Source: Mesorhizobium australicum WSM2073
GTDB lineage: Bacteria > Pseudomonadota > Alphaproteobacteria > Rhizobiales > Rhizobiaceae
NCBI RefSeq assembly: GCF_000230995.2
Contig: NC_019973.1
Span: 310,001-374,000 of the forward strand
Direction: 5' to 3'
DNA: 64,000 nucleotides
A model generated the notes under the pieces. It did not search any database. It was not told the origin of the DNA and saw only the letters and a list, made by a program, of their open reading frames with translations. Below, one piece after another: positions 27,596 through 37,653 of this stretch. A program made the translations under genes and the position numbers. The stretch's first letter is position 1. Each line of letters opens with the position of its first letter.

Positions 27596-29382
27596 TGGAG
27601 TTCATCGCCCAGAACATGGCGCCGATCATGTTCGCCTCGCTGATCCTGTTCATGCTGATCGGCTATCCCGTCGCCTTTTCGCTCGCCGCCAACGGCCTGA
27701 TGTTCTTCTTCATCGGCGTGCTTCTGACACCCTATTCGGGCGGCGCGATCAATCTCGCATGGCCGCTGCTCTATGCGCTGCCGGACAATTTCTACGGCAG
27801 CCGGGTGATGTCGAACGACACGCTGCTCGCGATCCCGTTCTTCACCTTCATGGGCATCGTGCTCGAACGATCGGGCATGGCCGAAGACCTGCTCGACACG
27901 ATCGGCCAGTTGTTCGGACCCGTCCGAGGCGGCCTCGCCTACGCGGTGATCTTCGTCGGCGCACTGCTGGCGGCGACCACAGGCGTGGTGGCGGCGTCCG
28001 TTATCGCCATGGGACTGATCTCGCTGCCGATCATGCTGCGCTATGGTTATGACCGCCGGGTGGCATCCGGCGTCATCGCGGCGTCGGGCACGCTCGCCCA
28101 GATCATTCCGCCATCGCTGGTGCTGATCGTTCTCGCCGACCAGCTCGGCCGCTCTGTCGGCGACATGTATGCCGGCGCCCTGATCCCCGGCCTGGTGCTG
28201 ACAGGCCTATACACGCTCTACATCGTGATCATGTCGATCGTCCGGCCAAAGTCGATGCCGGCCCTGCCGCTCGAGGCGCGGACGCTCGGCCATGGCGTGG
28301 TGTCGTTGCTGATCGCGTTGATAGCGGCCATTGCGGTCGCCTATGCCGCCTACCGTTACCTGGTGCCCGCTCATGGCGACAATGCCGATATTCTCGGCGC
28401 GACGGTCGGCGTCGTCTTCATCTACATCGTCGCGATCCTCGACCGCAGCCTGAACATCAACATGATGTCGCGGCTGGCGCAGCAGGTCGTGATCGTGCTG
28501 ATCCCGCCGCTGGCGCTGATCTTCCTGGTGCTCGGCACCATCTTCCTCGGCATCGCCACCCCAACCGAGGGCGGCGCGATGGGCGCGGTCGGTGCGCTGG
28601 CAATGGCGGCAATGAAGGGCCGGCTGTCGATGGACGTGATCAAGCAGGCGCTGGCCTCGACGACGCGGCTGTCGTCCTTCGTGCTGTTCATCCTGATAGG
28701 CGCGCGGGTGTTCTCGCTGACCTTCTACGGCGTCAACGGCCAGATCTGGGTCGAGCATCTCTTGACCTCGCTGCCAGGCGGCGAAGTCGGTTTCCTGATC
28801 GGCGTCAACATGCTCGTCTTCTTCCTCGCCTTCTTCCTCGATTTCTTCGAACTGGCCTTCATCATCGTGCCGCTGCTGGCGCCGGCGGCCGACAAGCTCG
28901 GCATCGACCTGATCTGGTTCGGCGTGCTCCTGGGCGTCAACATGCAGACCAGCTTCATGCATCCACCATTCGGCTTCGCGCTGTTCTACCTGCGCTCGGT
29001 CGCTGCCCGCGTGCCCTATCTCGATCGCCTGACCGGCAAGCAGATCGCGCCGGTGACAACGGGCCAGATCTATTGGGGCGCGGTGCCATTCGTCTGCATC
29101 CAGGTGATCATGATCGGCCTGACCATCGCCTTCCCGCAAATGGTGATGCGCTACAAGGGCACGGCCGTCGATTCCGGCACGATCGACTACACGGTGCCCG
29201 GGGTGCCCAGCCTGTCGCCGCTCGGCGCGCCGGACGGTGGCGGCGCGCCTGCCAATGGCGGCGCCGCACCGACGGCGCCCGGCACGCCCGATCTGTCGCA
29301 GCCCCCGAATTTCGGCGATGCGCCGCCGGCCAAGCCGGCTGCACCCGCGCCGGACCTGTCGCAACCTCCGAGCTTCAATTGA
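27595..29382 (+). CDS. dctM: TRAP transporter large permease (DctM) with Pro/Ala-rich C-terminal tail
   Basis: A 595-residue membrane subunit that forms the sodium-coupled transport channel. About 12 to 14 hydrophobic segments are seen; landmarks are LIGYPVAFSLAANGLMF near 17-33, SGTLAQIIPPSLVLIVLADQ near 164-183 and GIATPTEGGAMGAVGALA near 320. An extra stretch around residues 215-300 lengthens it beyond the usual 430. The last 60 residues form a Pro/Gly/Ala-rich tail in which PDLSQPP(N/S)F occurs twice, which is unusual for DctM. ATG 27595 overlaps dctQ's stop; GTG 27592 is an alternative. Confidence 0.93.
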   Translation: MEFIAQNMAPIMFASLILFMLIGYPVAFSLAANGLMFFFIGVLLTPYSGGAINLAWPLLYALPDNFYGSRVMSNDTLLAIPFFTFMGIVLERSGMAEDLLDTIGQLFGPVRGGLAYAVIFVGALLAATTGVVAASVIAMGLISLPIMLRYGYDRRVASGVIAASGTLAQIIPPSLVLIVLADQLGRSVGDMYAGALIPGLVLTGLYTLYIVIMSIVRPKSMPALPLEARTLGHGVVSLLIALIAAIAVAYAAYRYLVPAHGDNADILGATVGVVFIYIVAILDRSLNINMMSRLAQQVVIVLIPPLALIFLVLGTIFLGIATPTEGGAMGAVGALAMAAMKGRLSMDVIKQALASTTRLSSFVLFILIGARVFSLTFYGVNGQIWVEHLLTSLPGGEVGFLIGVNMLVFFLAFFLDFFELAFIIVPLLAPAADKLGIDLIWFGVLLGVNMQTSFMHPPFGFALFYLRSVAARVPYLDRLTGKQIAPVTTGQIYWGAVPFVCIQVIMIGLTIAFPQMVMRYKGTAVDSGTIDYTVPGVPSLSPLGAPDGGGAPANGGAAPTAPGTPDLSQPPNFGDAPPAKPAAPAPDLSQPPSFN

Positions 29383-29395
29383 TGGAAACGATGCC

Positions 29396-30424
29396 ATGAA
29401 AGCCGTGCGATTGGAGGCAGTGGGCAGCATCTCGTTGCGCGAGATCGCCAAACCGGTCCCGGGCCCGGACGACCTCCTGGTGCGGATCGAAGCCTGCGGT
29501 GTCTGCGGCACCGACCGGCATCTTTTCCACGGCGAGTTCCCCTGCAGGCCGCCAGTGACACCCGGGCACGAATTCTCCGGCATCGTCGAGGCAATCGGCA
29601 CCGCCGTCTCCGGCTTTGCCGTCGGCGACCGCGTCACCGGCGACCCCAACATCGCCTGCGGGCGCTGCGGCCATTGCCATGCCGGCCGCGTCAATTTGTG
29701 CGGCAATCTCACCGCCATCGGCATCCACCGCGACGGCGGCTTTGCCGACTATGTGGTGATGCCGCAGAAACAGGCCTTTGTCCTTCCCGCCGATCTGAAG
29801 CCAACTCATGGTGCTTTCTGCGAGCCGCTCGGCTGCTGCCTGCACGGCGTCGACCTTGCCGAGATCAAGCCAGGCAGCTCGGTGGTCGTGCTCGGCGGCG
29901 GCGTCATCGGCCTGCTCACCGTGCAACTGGCGCGGCTGGTCGGGGCCACCACCATCATCCTGTCGACACGGCAAGCCTCGCGGCGCGCGCTTGCCAGCGA
30001 ACTCGGTGCGACGGCGACGGTCGATCCCGCCGCCACCGATGTGATCGAGGCCATCGCCGGTCCGGCCGGACTGATGCCTGGTGGCGCCGACGTGGTGTTC
30101 GAATGCGCCGGTGTGCGCGAGACCGTCGAGCAGTCGATGCGGCTGGCAAGGGCGGGCGGCACCGTCGTTATCGTCGGCGTGACGCCGCAAGGCATGAAGG
30201 TGGAATTCGAGCCCTTCGACCTGTTGTTCCGCGAACTCAAGGTAGTGGGCTCATTCCTCAATCCCTACACGCATCGCCGCGCCGCCGAGCTTATCGCGTC
30301 GGGCGTGATCGAGATCAATCGGCTGATATCTAGGCAAGTCACGCTCGAAGAGGCGCCAGGGGTGATCGCCAACCCGCCGGCTCCTGGTGAAGTGAAGGTG
30401 CTGGTGGTGCCAGGTATGGGCTGA
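29396..30424 (+). CDS. Zinc-dependent medium-chain dehydrogenase (polyol/sugar type)
   Basis: A 342-residue member of the MDR superfamily. Catalytic zinc ligands are in ACGVCGTDRHLF (Cys37 region) and GHEF (about 60), the structural zinc loop is CGRCGHCHAGRVNLC (about 89-103) and the Rossmann motif VVLGGGVIGLLTVQLA is near 166-181. The sorbitol/L-iditol/threonine dehydrogenase branch fits best. It follows dctM by 13 bases, so the TRAP system may deliver its substrate or a precursor of it (a sugar acid, polyol or hydroxy acid). Closed by a bidirectional terminator. Confidence 0.9.
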   Translation: MKAVRLEAVGSISLREIAKPVPGPDDLLVRIEACGVCGTDRHLFHGEFPCRPPVTPGHEFSGIVEAIGTAVSGFAVGDRVTGDPNIACGRCGHCHAGRVNLCGNLTAIGIHRDGGFADYVVMPQKQAFVLPADLKPTHGAFCEPLGCCLHGVDLAEIKPGSSVVVLGGGVIGLLTVQLARLVGATTIILSTRQASRRALASELGATATVDPAATDVIEAIAGPAGLMPGGADVVFECAGVRETVEQSMRLARAGGTVVIVGVTPQGMKVEFEPFDLLFRELKVVGSFLNPYTHRRAAELIASGVIEINRLISRQVTLEEAPGVIANPPAPGEVKVLVVPGMG

Positions 30425-30473
30425 GGTTCAGGCTTCGCGGCATTTGGCAATTGCCGTTGCCGTCGAGCAAAGA

Positions 30474-30508
30474 AAAGCCCCGGGGAACAAAAAATGCCCC
30501 GGGGCTTT
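30474..30508. terminator. Bidirectional terminator between the dehydrogenase and TRAP binding-protein genes
   Basis: Perfect 12-bp arms AAAGCCCCGGGG and CCCCGGGGCTTT around an 11-base loop, with A and T residues on both outer sides. It lies between convergent genes and suits both. Confidence 0.85.
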
Positions 30509-30529
30509 CGAAAAGCAAAGTGCAATCGC

Positions 30530-31783
<1,254 letters not shown>

Positions 31784-31886
31784 CTATAGTCTAACAGACG
31801 GTTTCGTGGCCCATGCGACACGCTGAGACTTGGCTGGAAAAATGCCCCGGGATCGCTTATTTTAAAGGCAGGACATCCCTTGCCAG

Positions 31887-32678
31887 ATGGAAGACAGACC
31901 CAAAATGCAGCAGCCGCTCGTCGCCATATCGACCGACGTCCGTCAATTCGACAACTACACCTGGCATGCCGCCCCTCAACAATATCTGGAAGCAGCAATC
32001 GTAGGTGCCGGCGTTTTCCCACTGCTCGTGCCATCGTTCGGCGACCGGCTGGACTTCGACGAACTTCTGTCGTCGGTCGACGGCGTCATGCTGACGGGCT
32101 CGAAATCCAACGTCGACCCCTCGCTCTATGGCGGCGATGCCAGCGAAGCGAACGGCCCCTATGACACCGCGCGCGACGCCACGACGCTGCCGCTGATCCG
32201 CAAGGCGATCGAGCGCGGCGTGCCGCTGCTTGCCATCTGCCGCGGCATCCAGGAATTGAACGTGGCGCTGGGGGGCACACTGGGCACCGAGATCCAGGAG
32301 CGCGAGGGGTCGCTGGACCACCGTGCGGCGGTGAGCGACAAACAGGATGAGCGCTTCGCCATTCACCAGACCATTTCGATCAAGCCAGGCAGTTGCCTGG
32401 CAGGCGTGTTCGGCGCCGGCGACATCAAGGTCAATTCCTTGCATCGCCAGGCGATCGACCGGCTGGGATCGAAGCTCGAGATCGAGGCTGTCGCCACCGA
32501 CGGCACGGTCGAAGCGGTTTCGGTCAAGGGTGCCCGCGCCTTCGCCGTCGGCGTCCAGTGGCATCCCGAATACTGGGTCAAGTCGGACAGCAATTCCGCC
32601 AAGATTTTTCGCGCTTTCGGCGATGCGGTGCGCCTGCATGCCGCCGCGAAAGCCGGCGCGCGGGCGGCGGCGGAGTAG
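31887..32678 (+). CDS. Class I glutamine amidotransferase-like hydrolase (gamma-glutamyl-GABA hydrolase PuuD type)
   Basis: A 263-residue C26-family peptidase. In Escherichia coli the homologue PuuD (not the urate hydroxylase of the same name) cleaves gamma-glutamyl-GABA in the putrescine pathway. The nucleophile loop LLAICRGIQELNVALGG holds the catalytic Cys near residue 117, and VQWHPEYW near 226-233 holds the His and Glu. The oxyanion region DGVMLTGSKSNVDP is also typical. ATG 31887 or the in-frame ATG 31905 are equally plausible. A glutamine synthetase-like ligase that could form gamma-glutamyl amines lies at 43.6-45.0 kb but is not linked. It ends directly against the convergent Inh-like gene. 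Confidence 0.88.
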   Translation: MEDRPKMQQPLVAISTDVRQFDNYTWHAAPQQYLEAAIVGAGVFPLLVPSFGDRLDFDELLSSVDGVMLTGSKSNVDPSLYGGDASEANGPYDTARDATTLPLIRKAIERGVPLLAICRGIQELNVALGGTLGTEIQEREGSLDHRAAVSDKQDERFAIHQTISIKPGSCLAGVFGAGDIKVNSLHRQAIDRLGSKLEIEAVATDGTVEAVSVKGARAFAVGVQWHPEYWVKSDSNSAKIFRAFGDAVRLHAAAKAGARAAAE

Positions 32679-33083
32679 TCAGTCTCTAGGTTTCAAGCCA
32701 CCGTCTGATGCCAGCGACAGCAACGGCAGGGCCGGCGCGTAGGATTCGTAGCCATCGCCATCAGCCACGGCAAAGGTGACGATCGGATCAATGCCGTTGG
32801 CGCTGAAGGCAACGGTTCCGTCGTTTTGCTCGCGCCAGAATTTAGCACGCTCGAGGCCCGGCAGGAGCCGTCGGCAATTCGGCGCCACCGTCAGCAGCGA
32901 CAGGCCATCCGAGACCGAGGCGCCGCGCGTGACCGCGCATGCGCCTTCGTCGCCATTAGCAATCAGTCTGTAGGCATTGGAAGGCGTGGCCTCATTGGCA
33001 ATGCTTTCCCCGCTGCCGTCATGAAACAGCTGAACGCCGCCAAACAGCGCGGCGGCGGCGATCAATGCAAAAAGCGTTTTCAT
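32679..33083 (-). CDS. Small secreted protein resembling AprI/Inh protease inhibitors
   Basis: A 134-residue protein with a signal peptide (MKTLFALIAAAALFGGVQ). The mature part has two Cys (GACAVTR and PNCRRLLPG) and a beta-strand pattern in which C, then C-x-x-x-x-P, then W-R-E-Q-N-D-G follow one another, as in the AprI/Inh inhibitors of secreted metalloproteases. The assignment is by pattern only. ATG 33083 is preferred to ATG 33086 because GAGGA lies immediately upstream. No protease gene is adjacent. Confidence 0.6.
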   Translation of the reverse strand: MKTLFALIAAAALFGGVQLFHDGSGESIANEATPSNAYRLIANGDEGACAVTRGASVSDGLSLLTVAPNCRRLLPGLERAKFWREQNDGTVAFSANGIDPIVTFAVADGDGYESYAPALPLLSLASDGGLKPRD

Positions 33084-33162
33084 CATTCCTCATCCAGCAC
33101 GCAGGATGAAGAATGATTTCAAAGGGTTAAGCCGACGTTAATAAATATGGCAGTGCCACCGC

Positions 33163-34146
33163 TCAAGGGCGAGCCTTCACATGCGCCGTCTCGGGCACTG
33201 GTGTCAGCGGCCTGCGGTCGCTGAACCACGACACCAGATTGTCGACGCATAGATCGGCCATGGCGCGGCGTGTATGCTCCGAGGCCGAGCCAACATGCGG
33301 CAACAGAGAGGCGTTTGGTAAGTCGAGCAACGCCTTGGGGACATTCGGCTCGTCGGCGAAGACATCGAGCCCGGCGGCGGCGATGGTGCCGTCGGCGAGA
33401 GCGGCCGCAAGCGCCGCCTCGTCGACGGTGCTGCCGCGGCCGATGTTGACGAAGACGCCGTTCGCGCCGAGCGCCAACAGGATCCCGGCATTGACCGCTT
33501 TCTGTGTCGAAGCACCGCCGGGCGCCACCGAAATCAGCGTGTCGACTGCCTCGGCCAAGCCCTTCAGCGTGTCGTGGTATTGATAGGACAGGCCTTCGAC
33601 CCGGCGTCGGTTGTGATAGGCGATCGGCAGGCCGAAGGCCTCCAGCCGCCGTGCAATGGCCTGTCCGATGCGGCCCATGCCGAAAATACCGACGCGGCGC
33701 GCGCGCAAGGTCAGCCGGCTCAGCGGATAGTTGCCCTTCTTCGCCCAGCTGCCGTCACGCAGCCAGGTTTCGGCACGCGGCAGGTCGCGCACCGTGTTGA
33801 TCAGCAGCCCGATCGCGGTGTCGGCGACCTCTTCGGTCAGCACGTCGGGCGTGTTGGTGACCATGATGTCCTTCGCCGCCGCATGGCCGACATCGACAGA
33901 ATCGTAGCCGACGCCGAACGAGGCGATGAGTTCGAGGTTCGGCAACGCATCCATCATCGCCGCACTGATGCCGGCAAAGGATGCGATGCCACGCACCGCG
34001 CGCCGCATCTCCTCGGTGACCAGCGCGGGATCGGCGCGCTCGATGCCGATGCGATTGAACGTCTGGTCGATACGCGCGACGGCGTGGTCGCTGAAATCGG
34101 CCGGCACCAGAATGGCAACGGCTTCCAATTGTTCGGCCTTGGTCAT
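33163..34146 (-). CDS. D-isomer-specific 2-hydroxyacid dehydrogenase
   Basis: A 327-residue NAD(P)-dependent oxidoreductase reducing a 2-oxoacid such as glyoxylate, hydroxypyruvate or 2-ketogluconate. The Rossmann motif GIFGMGRIGQAIARRLEAFG is near 152-171, the catalytic Arg lies in VNIGRGSTVDEAAL near 240-250, Glu in DVFADEPNVP and the His in LPHVGSASEHTRRAM near 290. The ATG overlaps the LacI gene's stop (ATGA), so the two are co-transcribed and the LacI protein probably responds to the enzyme's substrate. Confidence 0.92.
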   Translation of the reverse strand: MTKAEQLEAVAILVPADFSDHAVARIDQTFNRIGIERADPALVTEEMRRAVRGIASFAGISAAMMDALPNLELIASFGVGYDSVDVGHAAAKDIMVTNTPDVLTEEVADTAIGLLINTVRDLPRAETWLRDGSWAKKGNYPLSRLTLRARRVGIFGMGRIGQAIARRLEAFGLPIAYHNRRRVEGLSYQYHDTLKGLAEAVDTLISVAPGGASTQKAVNAGILLALGANGVFVNIGRGSTVDEAALAAALADGTIAAAGLDVFADEPNVPKALLDLPNASLLPHVGSASEHTRRAMADLCVDNLVSWFSDRRPLTPVPETAHVKARP

Positions 34147-35165
34147 GCACGCTCCACCGGCTTGCCGGTCGACTGGCGCACATGCAGTTCCGGCTTGATC
34201 AATTCCTGCGAGGGCCGCACCGTCTGTCCGTTGAGCTTGTCGAGCAGCGCGCTGGCGGCGCGGCGGCCAACCTCGCGCTGGCCGTTCCAGACGGTGGTCA
34301 GCGCCGGCGTGGCTATCGCCGCCTCTTCGAGGTCGTCATAGCCGGTGACGGAGATGTCGACGCCCGGCACAAGGCCGGCACGCGCAATGCCGTTCATCAG
34401 GCCGATGGCGACGAGGTCGTTCCAGCAGCAGGCCGCGGTCGGCCTGTCCTTCAGCGCCAGGAACTGCCCAGCGGCCTCGAAACCGGCTTGCTTGGTGCGC
34501 GGGCCTGATATGCGCCAGGACGGCCTGACTTCGAGCCCGGCCGCCTCCATGGCGTTGACATAGCCCTGGTAGCGATCGCGGCCGGTCGAGGTCTGGTCGG
34601 TGCCGCCGATCATGGCGATGCGCTTGTGGCCAAGCGAGATCAGATGGTTGGCGGCGAGGCCCGTGCCGTAGGCATCGTCGCCGCGAAACACCGGTACGTC
34701 GGCACCCTCGACCGTGCGTGCGATCAGCACCGCCGGCAGCCCATTCTCCTCGGCCATGACGATATCGGACGCCGGCGTGCCGATAGCCGGCGACATGATG
34801 ACGCCATCGGCGCCGAGCTGCAGCAATGTATCGATGAAGGTGCGCTGCTTTTCGAGCTGATCGTAGTGATTGGACAGGATGAAGGTCTGCCGGCTGCGGT
34901 CGAGCTCACTCTCGATCGAGCGCAGAATCTCGGCGAAGAACGGGTTCATGATGTCGTGGACGACGACACCGACAATGCCCGAGCGCGAGGTGCGCAGGCT
35001 GGCGGCGCGGCGGTTGTAGATATAGCCGATGGCGCGCGCATGTTCCTTGATGCGGTCGCGCGTCGAGCCGGCAACCAGCGGGCTGTCGCGCAGTGCCAAG
35101 GATACGGTGGCCGTGGACACGCCGAGCGCATCCGCGATCGTCGACAGCTTGATCTTCTGTGCCAG
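34143..35165 (-). CDS. LacI-family transcriptional regulator, probable CTG start
   Basis: With initiation at CTG (35163-35165) the protein has 340 residues and begins MAQKIKLSTIADALGVSTATV, the complete LacI-type helix-turn-helix. The first ATG/GTG/TTG in frame is GTG 35120, which would cut off the first helix. The upstream frame up to the AT-rich dyad has no ATG, GTG or TTG, and GGGAG sits 7 bases before the CTG. The hinge region (NRRAASLRTSRSG) and the sugar-binding-fold core (GIVGVVVHDIMNPFFAEI) are normal. It is followed by a hydroxyacid dehydrogenase gene with a 4-base overlap. A non-ATG-like start is unusual but fits best. Confidence 0.88.
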   Translation of the reverse strand: MAQKIKLSTIADALGVSTATVSLALRDSPLVAGSTRDRIKEHARAIGYIYNRRAASLRTSRSGIVGVVVHDIMNPFFAEILRSIESELDRSRQTFILSNHYDQLEKQRTFIDTLLQLGADGVIMSPAIGTPASDIVMAEENGLPAVLIARTVEGADVPVFRGDDAYGTGLAANHLISLGHKRIAMIGGTDQTSTGRDRYQGYVNAMEAAGLEVRPSWRISGPRTKQAGFEAAGQFLALKDRPTAACCWNDLVAIGLMNGIARAGLVPGVDISVTGYDDLEEAAIATPALTTVWNGQREVGRRAASALLDKLNGQTVRPSQELIKPELHVRQSTGKPVERA

Positions 35166-35187
35166 CCTTTCGCTCCCCGTCGTCTTT

Positions 35188-35200
35188 TTAAACTGTTTAA
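35188..35200. promoter_or_regulatory. Candidate LacI-family operator upstream of its own gene
   Basis: TTAAAC-T-GTTTAA is a perfect dyad of 6-bp arms with one central base. It lies 23 bases before the proposed CTG start, in the short gap beside the DMT transporter gene. LacI-family operators are AT-flanked dyads of this kind, so self-repression is likely; inferred. Confidence 0.55.
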
Positions 35201-35231
35201 GGGCGGCCTTATGCCATCGATCCGGGCCAAA

Positions 35232-36173
35232 TCAAAGTTTTTTTGCCAGCGCCTCGGCCTCGACATCCGAGGCCGCACGGCTGCGCAGCCTGAGCCGATG
35301 TTCGCGATGGACGATGTAGAGGCCGCTGGCGACGATGATGGCGGCGCCGACCAGCGTCCAGCGGTCGGGGAACTGCTTGAAGACAAGCCAGCCCGAAATG
35401 ATCATCCACACCATTTGCGAATAAGGATACGGCGCGAGCGCCGTGGTGGTCGCCAGCCGATAGGCCTGGACCAGCAGCCAGTGACCGACACCGCCGAACA
35501 CGCCAAGCATGAGCAGCACGGACCAGTGCCAGCCATCATGCGGCAGGGAAAATGAAAACGGCAGCAGGGGCAGCAGCAGGACCGTCGGCGCCAACGCCGA
35601 GAACAGGATCAGGCTCTCCGGAGTCTCGGTCGCCGACATGCGGCGCGTCATGATGACATAGAAGCAGTTCGACAGCATCGAGCCGAGCGCGAAGAGATGT
35701 CCGATGCCGAAAACGCCGACACCGGGCCGCGTGATGATCAGGACCCCGGCGAAAGCGGCCAGGATAGCCAGCCAGCGCCGCCATCCGGCCCATTCGCCGA
35801 GCAGCGGCCCGGCAAGGGCGGTGATCACCATCGGCCCGAAGAAATAGATGGAGGTCGTCTCGGCCAGTTGCAGGGAGCGCAGCGCCAGGACATTGAACAT
35901 GGTCGAGCCGAACAGGAACGCGCCGCGCATGACATGCGCCGGCAGGTTGACCGGCCGAAATCGCCTCGGTTCGCGCCAGCCACGCAGCAGCGCTCCAACC
36001 AGCACGACATGCACGGCAAAGCGCACCCAGGCGACGATCAGGACGGAGACGCCGGCCAGGACGAGATATTTGCTGCTGGTGTCGAGGAAGGTGAAGAAGA
36101 CATAGGTGGTCAGCATGCACAGGATCGCCACCGGCGGCGTCGCGCTTTCGACATGTCTTTGGGAAGGATTCAC
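35232..36173 (-). CDS. DMT-superfamily (EamA) transporter
   Basis: About 313 residues with ten hydrophobic segments arranged as two EamA repeats of five. The first repeat includes TTYVFFTFLDTSSKYL; the second has VLLMLGVFGGVGHWLLVQAYRLA followed by YSQMVWMIISGWLVFKQFPDRWTL, the standard EamA pattern. It probably exports a metabolite or amino acid across the inner membrane. The start is uncertain: GTG 36173 gives the family length, while ATG 36236 adds 21 unlike residues. Downstream, the LacI/dehydrogenase genes lie on the same strand after 66 bases. Confidence 0.87.
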   Translation of the reverse strand: MNPSQRHVESATPPVAILCMLTTYVFFTFLDTSSKYLVLAGVSVLIVAWVRFAVHVVLVGALLRGWREPRRFRPVNLPAHVMRGAFLFGSTMFNVLALRSLQLAETTSIYFFGPMVITALAGPLLGEWAGWRRWLAILAAFAGVLIITRPGVGVFGIGHLFALGSMLSNCFYVIMTRRMSATETPESLILFSALAPTVLLLPLLPFSFSLPHDGWHWSVLLMLGVFGGVGHWLLVQAYRLATTTALAPYPYSQMVWMIISGWLVFKQFPDRWTLVGAAIIVASGLYIVHREHRLRLRSRAASDVEAEALAKKL

Positions 36174-36310
36174 GTGCAGGCCGGGGAAAAGCTGGGCTGG
36201 AACCCCACCTTTGCGGGAATTGCGGCTTGCCGGCAAGCCAATTGTCGCCCGCAGCCGCGCCTAAGCTCGCTGGTACAACAACAGTCGGCGTCAGGCTTAG
36301 CCTTCGGGCG

Positions 36311-36718
36311 CTACGCGTGCATGCGGGCGCCCTTGGTTATCTTGTCGACCACCTTCTTCTCGGCACGCAGTGCTATGCCGACCACCTTGGCATCTTCGGG
36401 CGCGAACTCGGCAAAGACGGCGCGGTTGGCGGCATCGAAGCCGGTCGAGAACATCTCCTCGACATAGAGCGAGGTGGTGACGCCGCGTTCCAGCGCACGC
36501 CGATGGATCGCACTCATCGTTGCCTGATCGGCCGAGAGCACGATGACCGGCTGGATCGACAGTGGATTGTAGAGATTGCCGGCGCGGTCGCGATAGGGCT
36601 CGCCGATGATGTCGGGGAATTGCGCGACAATGCCGCTGGTCAGGAAGGCGGTGACGTTGAGTTTCTGCCAGACGGCCAGGTCTTGCCGCAGTACGATTGC
36701 AAATTTCGTATCGAACAT
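36311..36718 (-). CDS. DUF2000-family protein
   Basis: A 135-residue protein of the DUF2000 family (named from its core KFAIVLRQDLAVWQKLNVTAF-like start and the later RALERGVTTSLYVEEMF). The fold is a small alpha/beta domain; function is unknown. ATG 36718 starts at MFDTKF; ATG 36733 adds five residues. It diverges from an AraC-family gene only 53 bp away, an arrangement in which the regulator usually controls the neighbour. Confidence 0.8.
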   Translation of the reverse strand: MFDTKFAIVLRQDLAVWQKLNVTAFLTSGIVAQFPDIIGEPYRDRAGNLYNPLSIQPVIVLSADQATMSAIHRRALERGVTTSLYVEEMFSTGFDAANRAVFAEFAPEDAKVVGIALRAEKKVVDKITKGARMHA

Positions 36719-36771
36719 GAGAAAACAAGCCATTCAAAGTTAGGCCCCGTGTAACGAGGCTGAAGGAGACG

Positions 36772-37641
36772 ATGTCGTTCGATCTAGACCGCCAGGCCTT
36801 CGAGGGTCTTGGACGTTTGTGCGCGGATGCCGCTGAAAACTGCATCATCTCCGCTCGCGACCCCGTGGGGATGGAGCGCATCGAGGCGCGGTTTCACGGC
36901 AGCGCCTTCGATCCGCATCGCCACGACACCTACGCGATCGGGGTGACGCTGCGCGGCGTGCAGACCTTCCGCTATCGCGGCGCGGCACGGCTGAGCCTGC
37001 CCGGCCAGGTCATCGTGCTGCATCCGGACGAGTTGCACGATGGCGGCGCCGGCACGGAAGAAGGCCTGCGCTACAGGATGCTCTATCTTGAGCCGTCACT
37101 GATGCTCGACTGTCTCGGCGGCACGGCGCTGCCCTTCGTCAGGGACGGCGTGGTGACGGACGAGGCCTTCTGCGCGACCCTGCTGTCGGCGCTCGGGCCG
37201 TTGGAGCAGGAACTCGACGAGCTGTTCGTCGACGACTTCCTGGCGCGACTGATGCAAAGTCTGAACCGGCATGCCGGCAAGCCGGCAAAGCCAATAGCCG
37301 GGACGGCGTGGCGGGCGGCGACACTGGCGGGTGAGTATCTCACGGAAAACCTCGACCGGCCCGTGCGTTCGGGTGAGTTGGAAGCCGTCACGGGTCTCGA
37401 CCGCTATGCCCTGTCGAGACATTTCCGCGCGGCCTTCTCGACCAGCCCGCATCGTTTCCTGGTAATGCGCCGGCTTCAGCGCGCGCGCAGGATGATCGCC
37501 GCCGGCGTGCCCTTGGTACAGATCGCGATCGAGGCCGGCTTCAGCGACCAGAGCCACTTCAACAGGCAATTCAAGAAAGCGTTCGGCATGACGCCGGGCC
37601 GTTGGTCGTCCTTGATCCACGGAAATACCGCGGCCGCCTGA
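36772..37641 (+). CDS. AraC-family transcriptional regulator with N-terminal cupin
   Basis: A 289-residue regulator. The first 150 residues form an AraC-type cupin sensor (FHGSAFDPHRHDTYAIG; LPGQVIVLHPDELHDG). The C-terminal 100 residues hold two helix-turn-helix units with GLDRYALSRHFRAAFSTSPHRFL and the AraC signature AIEAGFSDQSHFNRQFKKAFGMTP. It diverges from the DUF2000 gene across 53 bp, so that gene is the likely target. Confidence 0.93.
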   Translation: MSFDLDRQAFEGLGRLCADAAENCIISARDPVGMERIEARFHGSAFDPHRHDTYAIGVTLRGVQTFRYRGAARLSLPGQVIVLHPDELHDGGAGTEEGLRYRMLYLEPSLMLDCLGGTALPFVRDGVVTDEAFCATLLSALGPLEQELDELFVDDFLARLMQSLNRHAGKPAKPIAGTAWRAATLAGEYLTENLDRPVRSGELEAVTGLDRYALSRHFRAAFSTSPHRFLVMRRLQRARRMIAAGVPLVQIAIEAGFSDQSHFNRQFKKAFGMTPGRWSSLIHGNTAAA

Positions 37642-37653
37642 CGGCCGGAGAGA

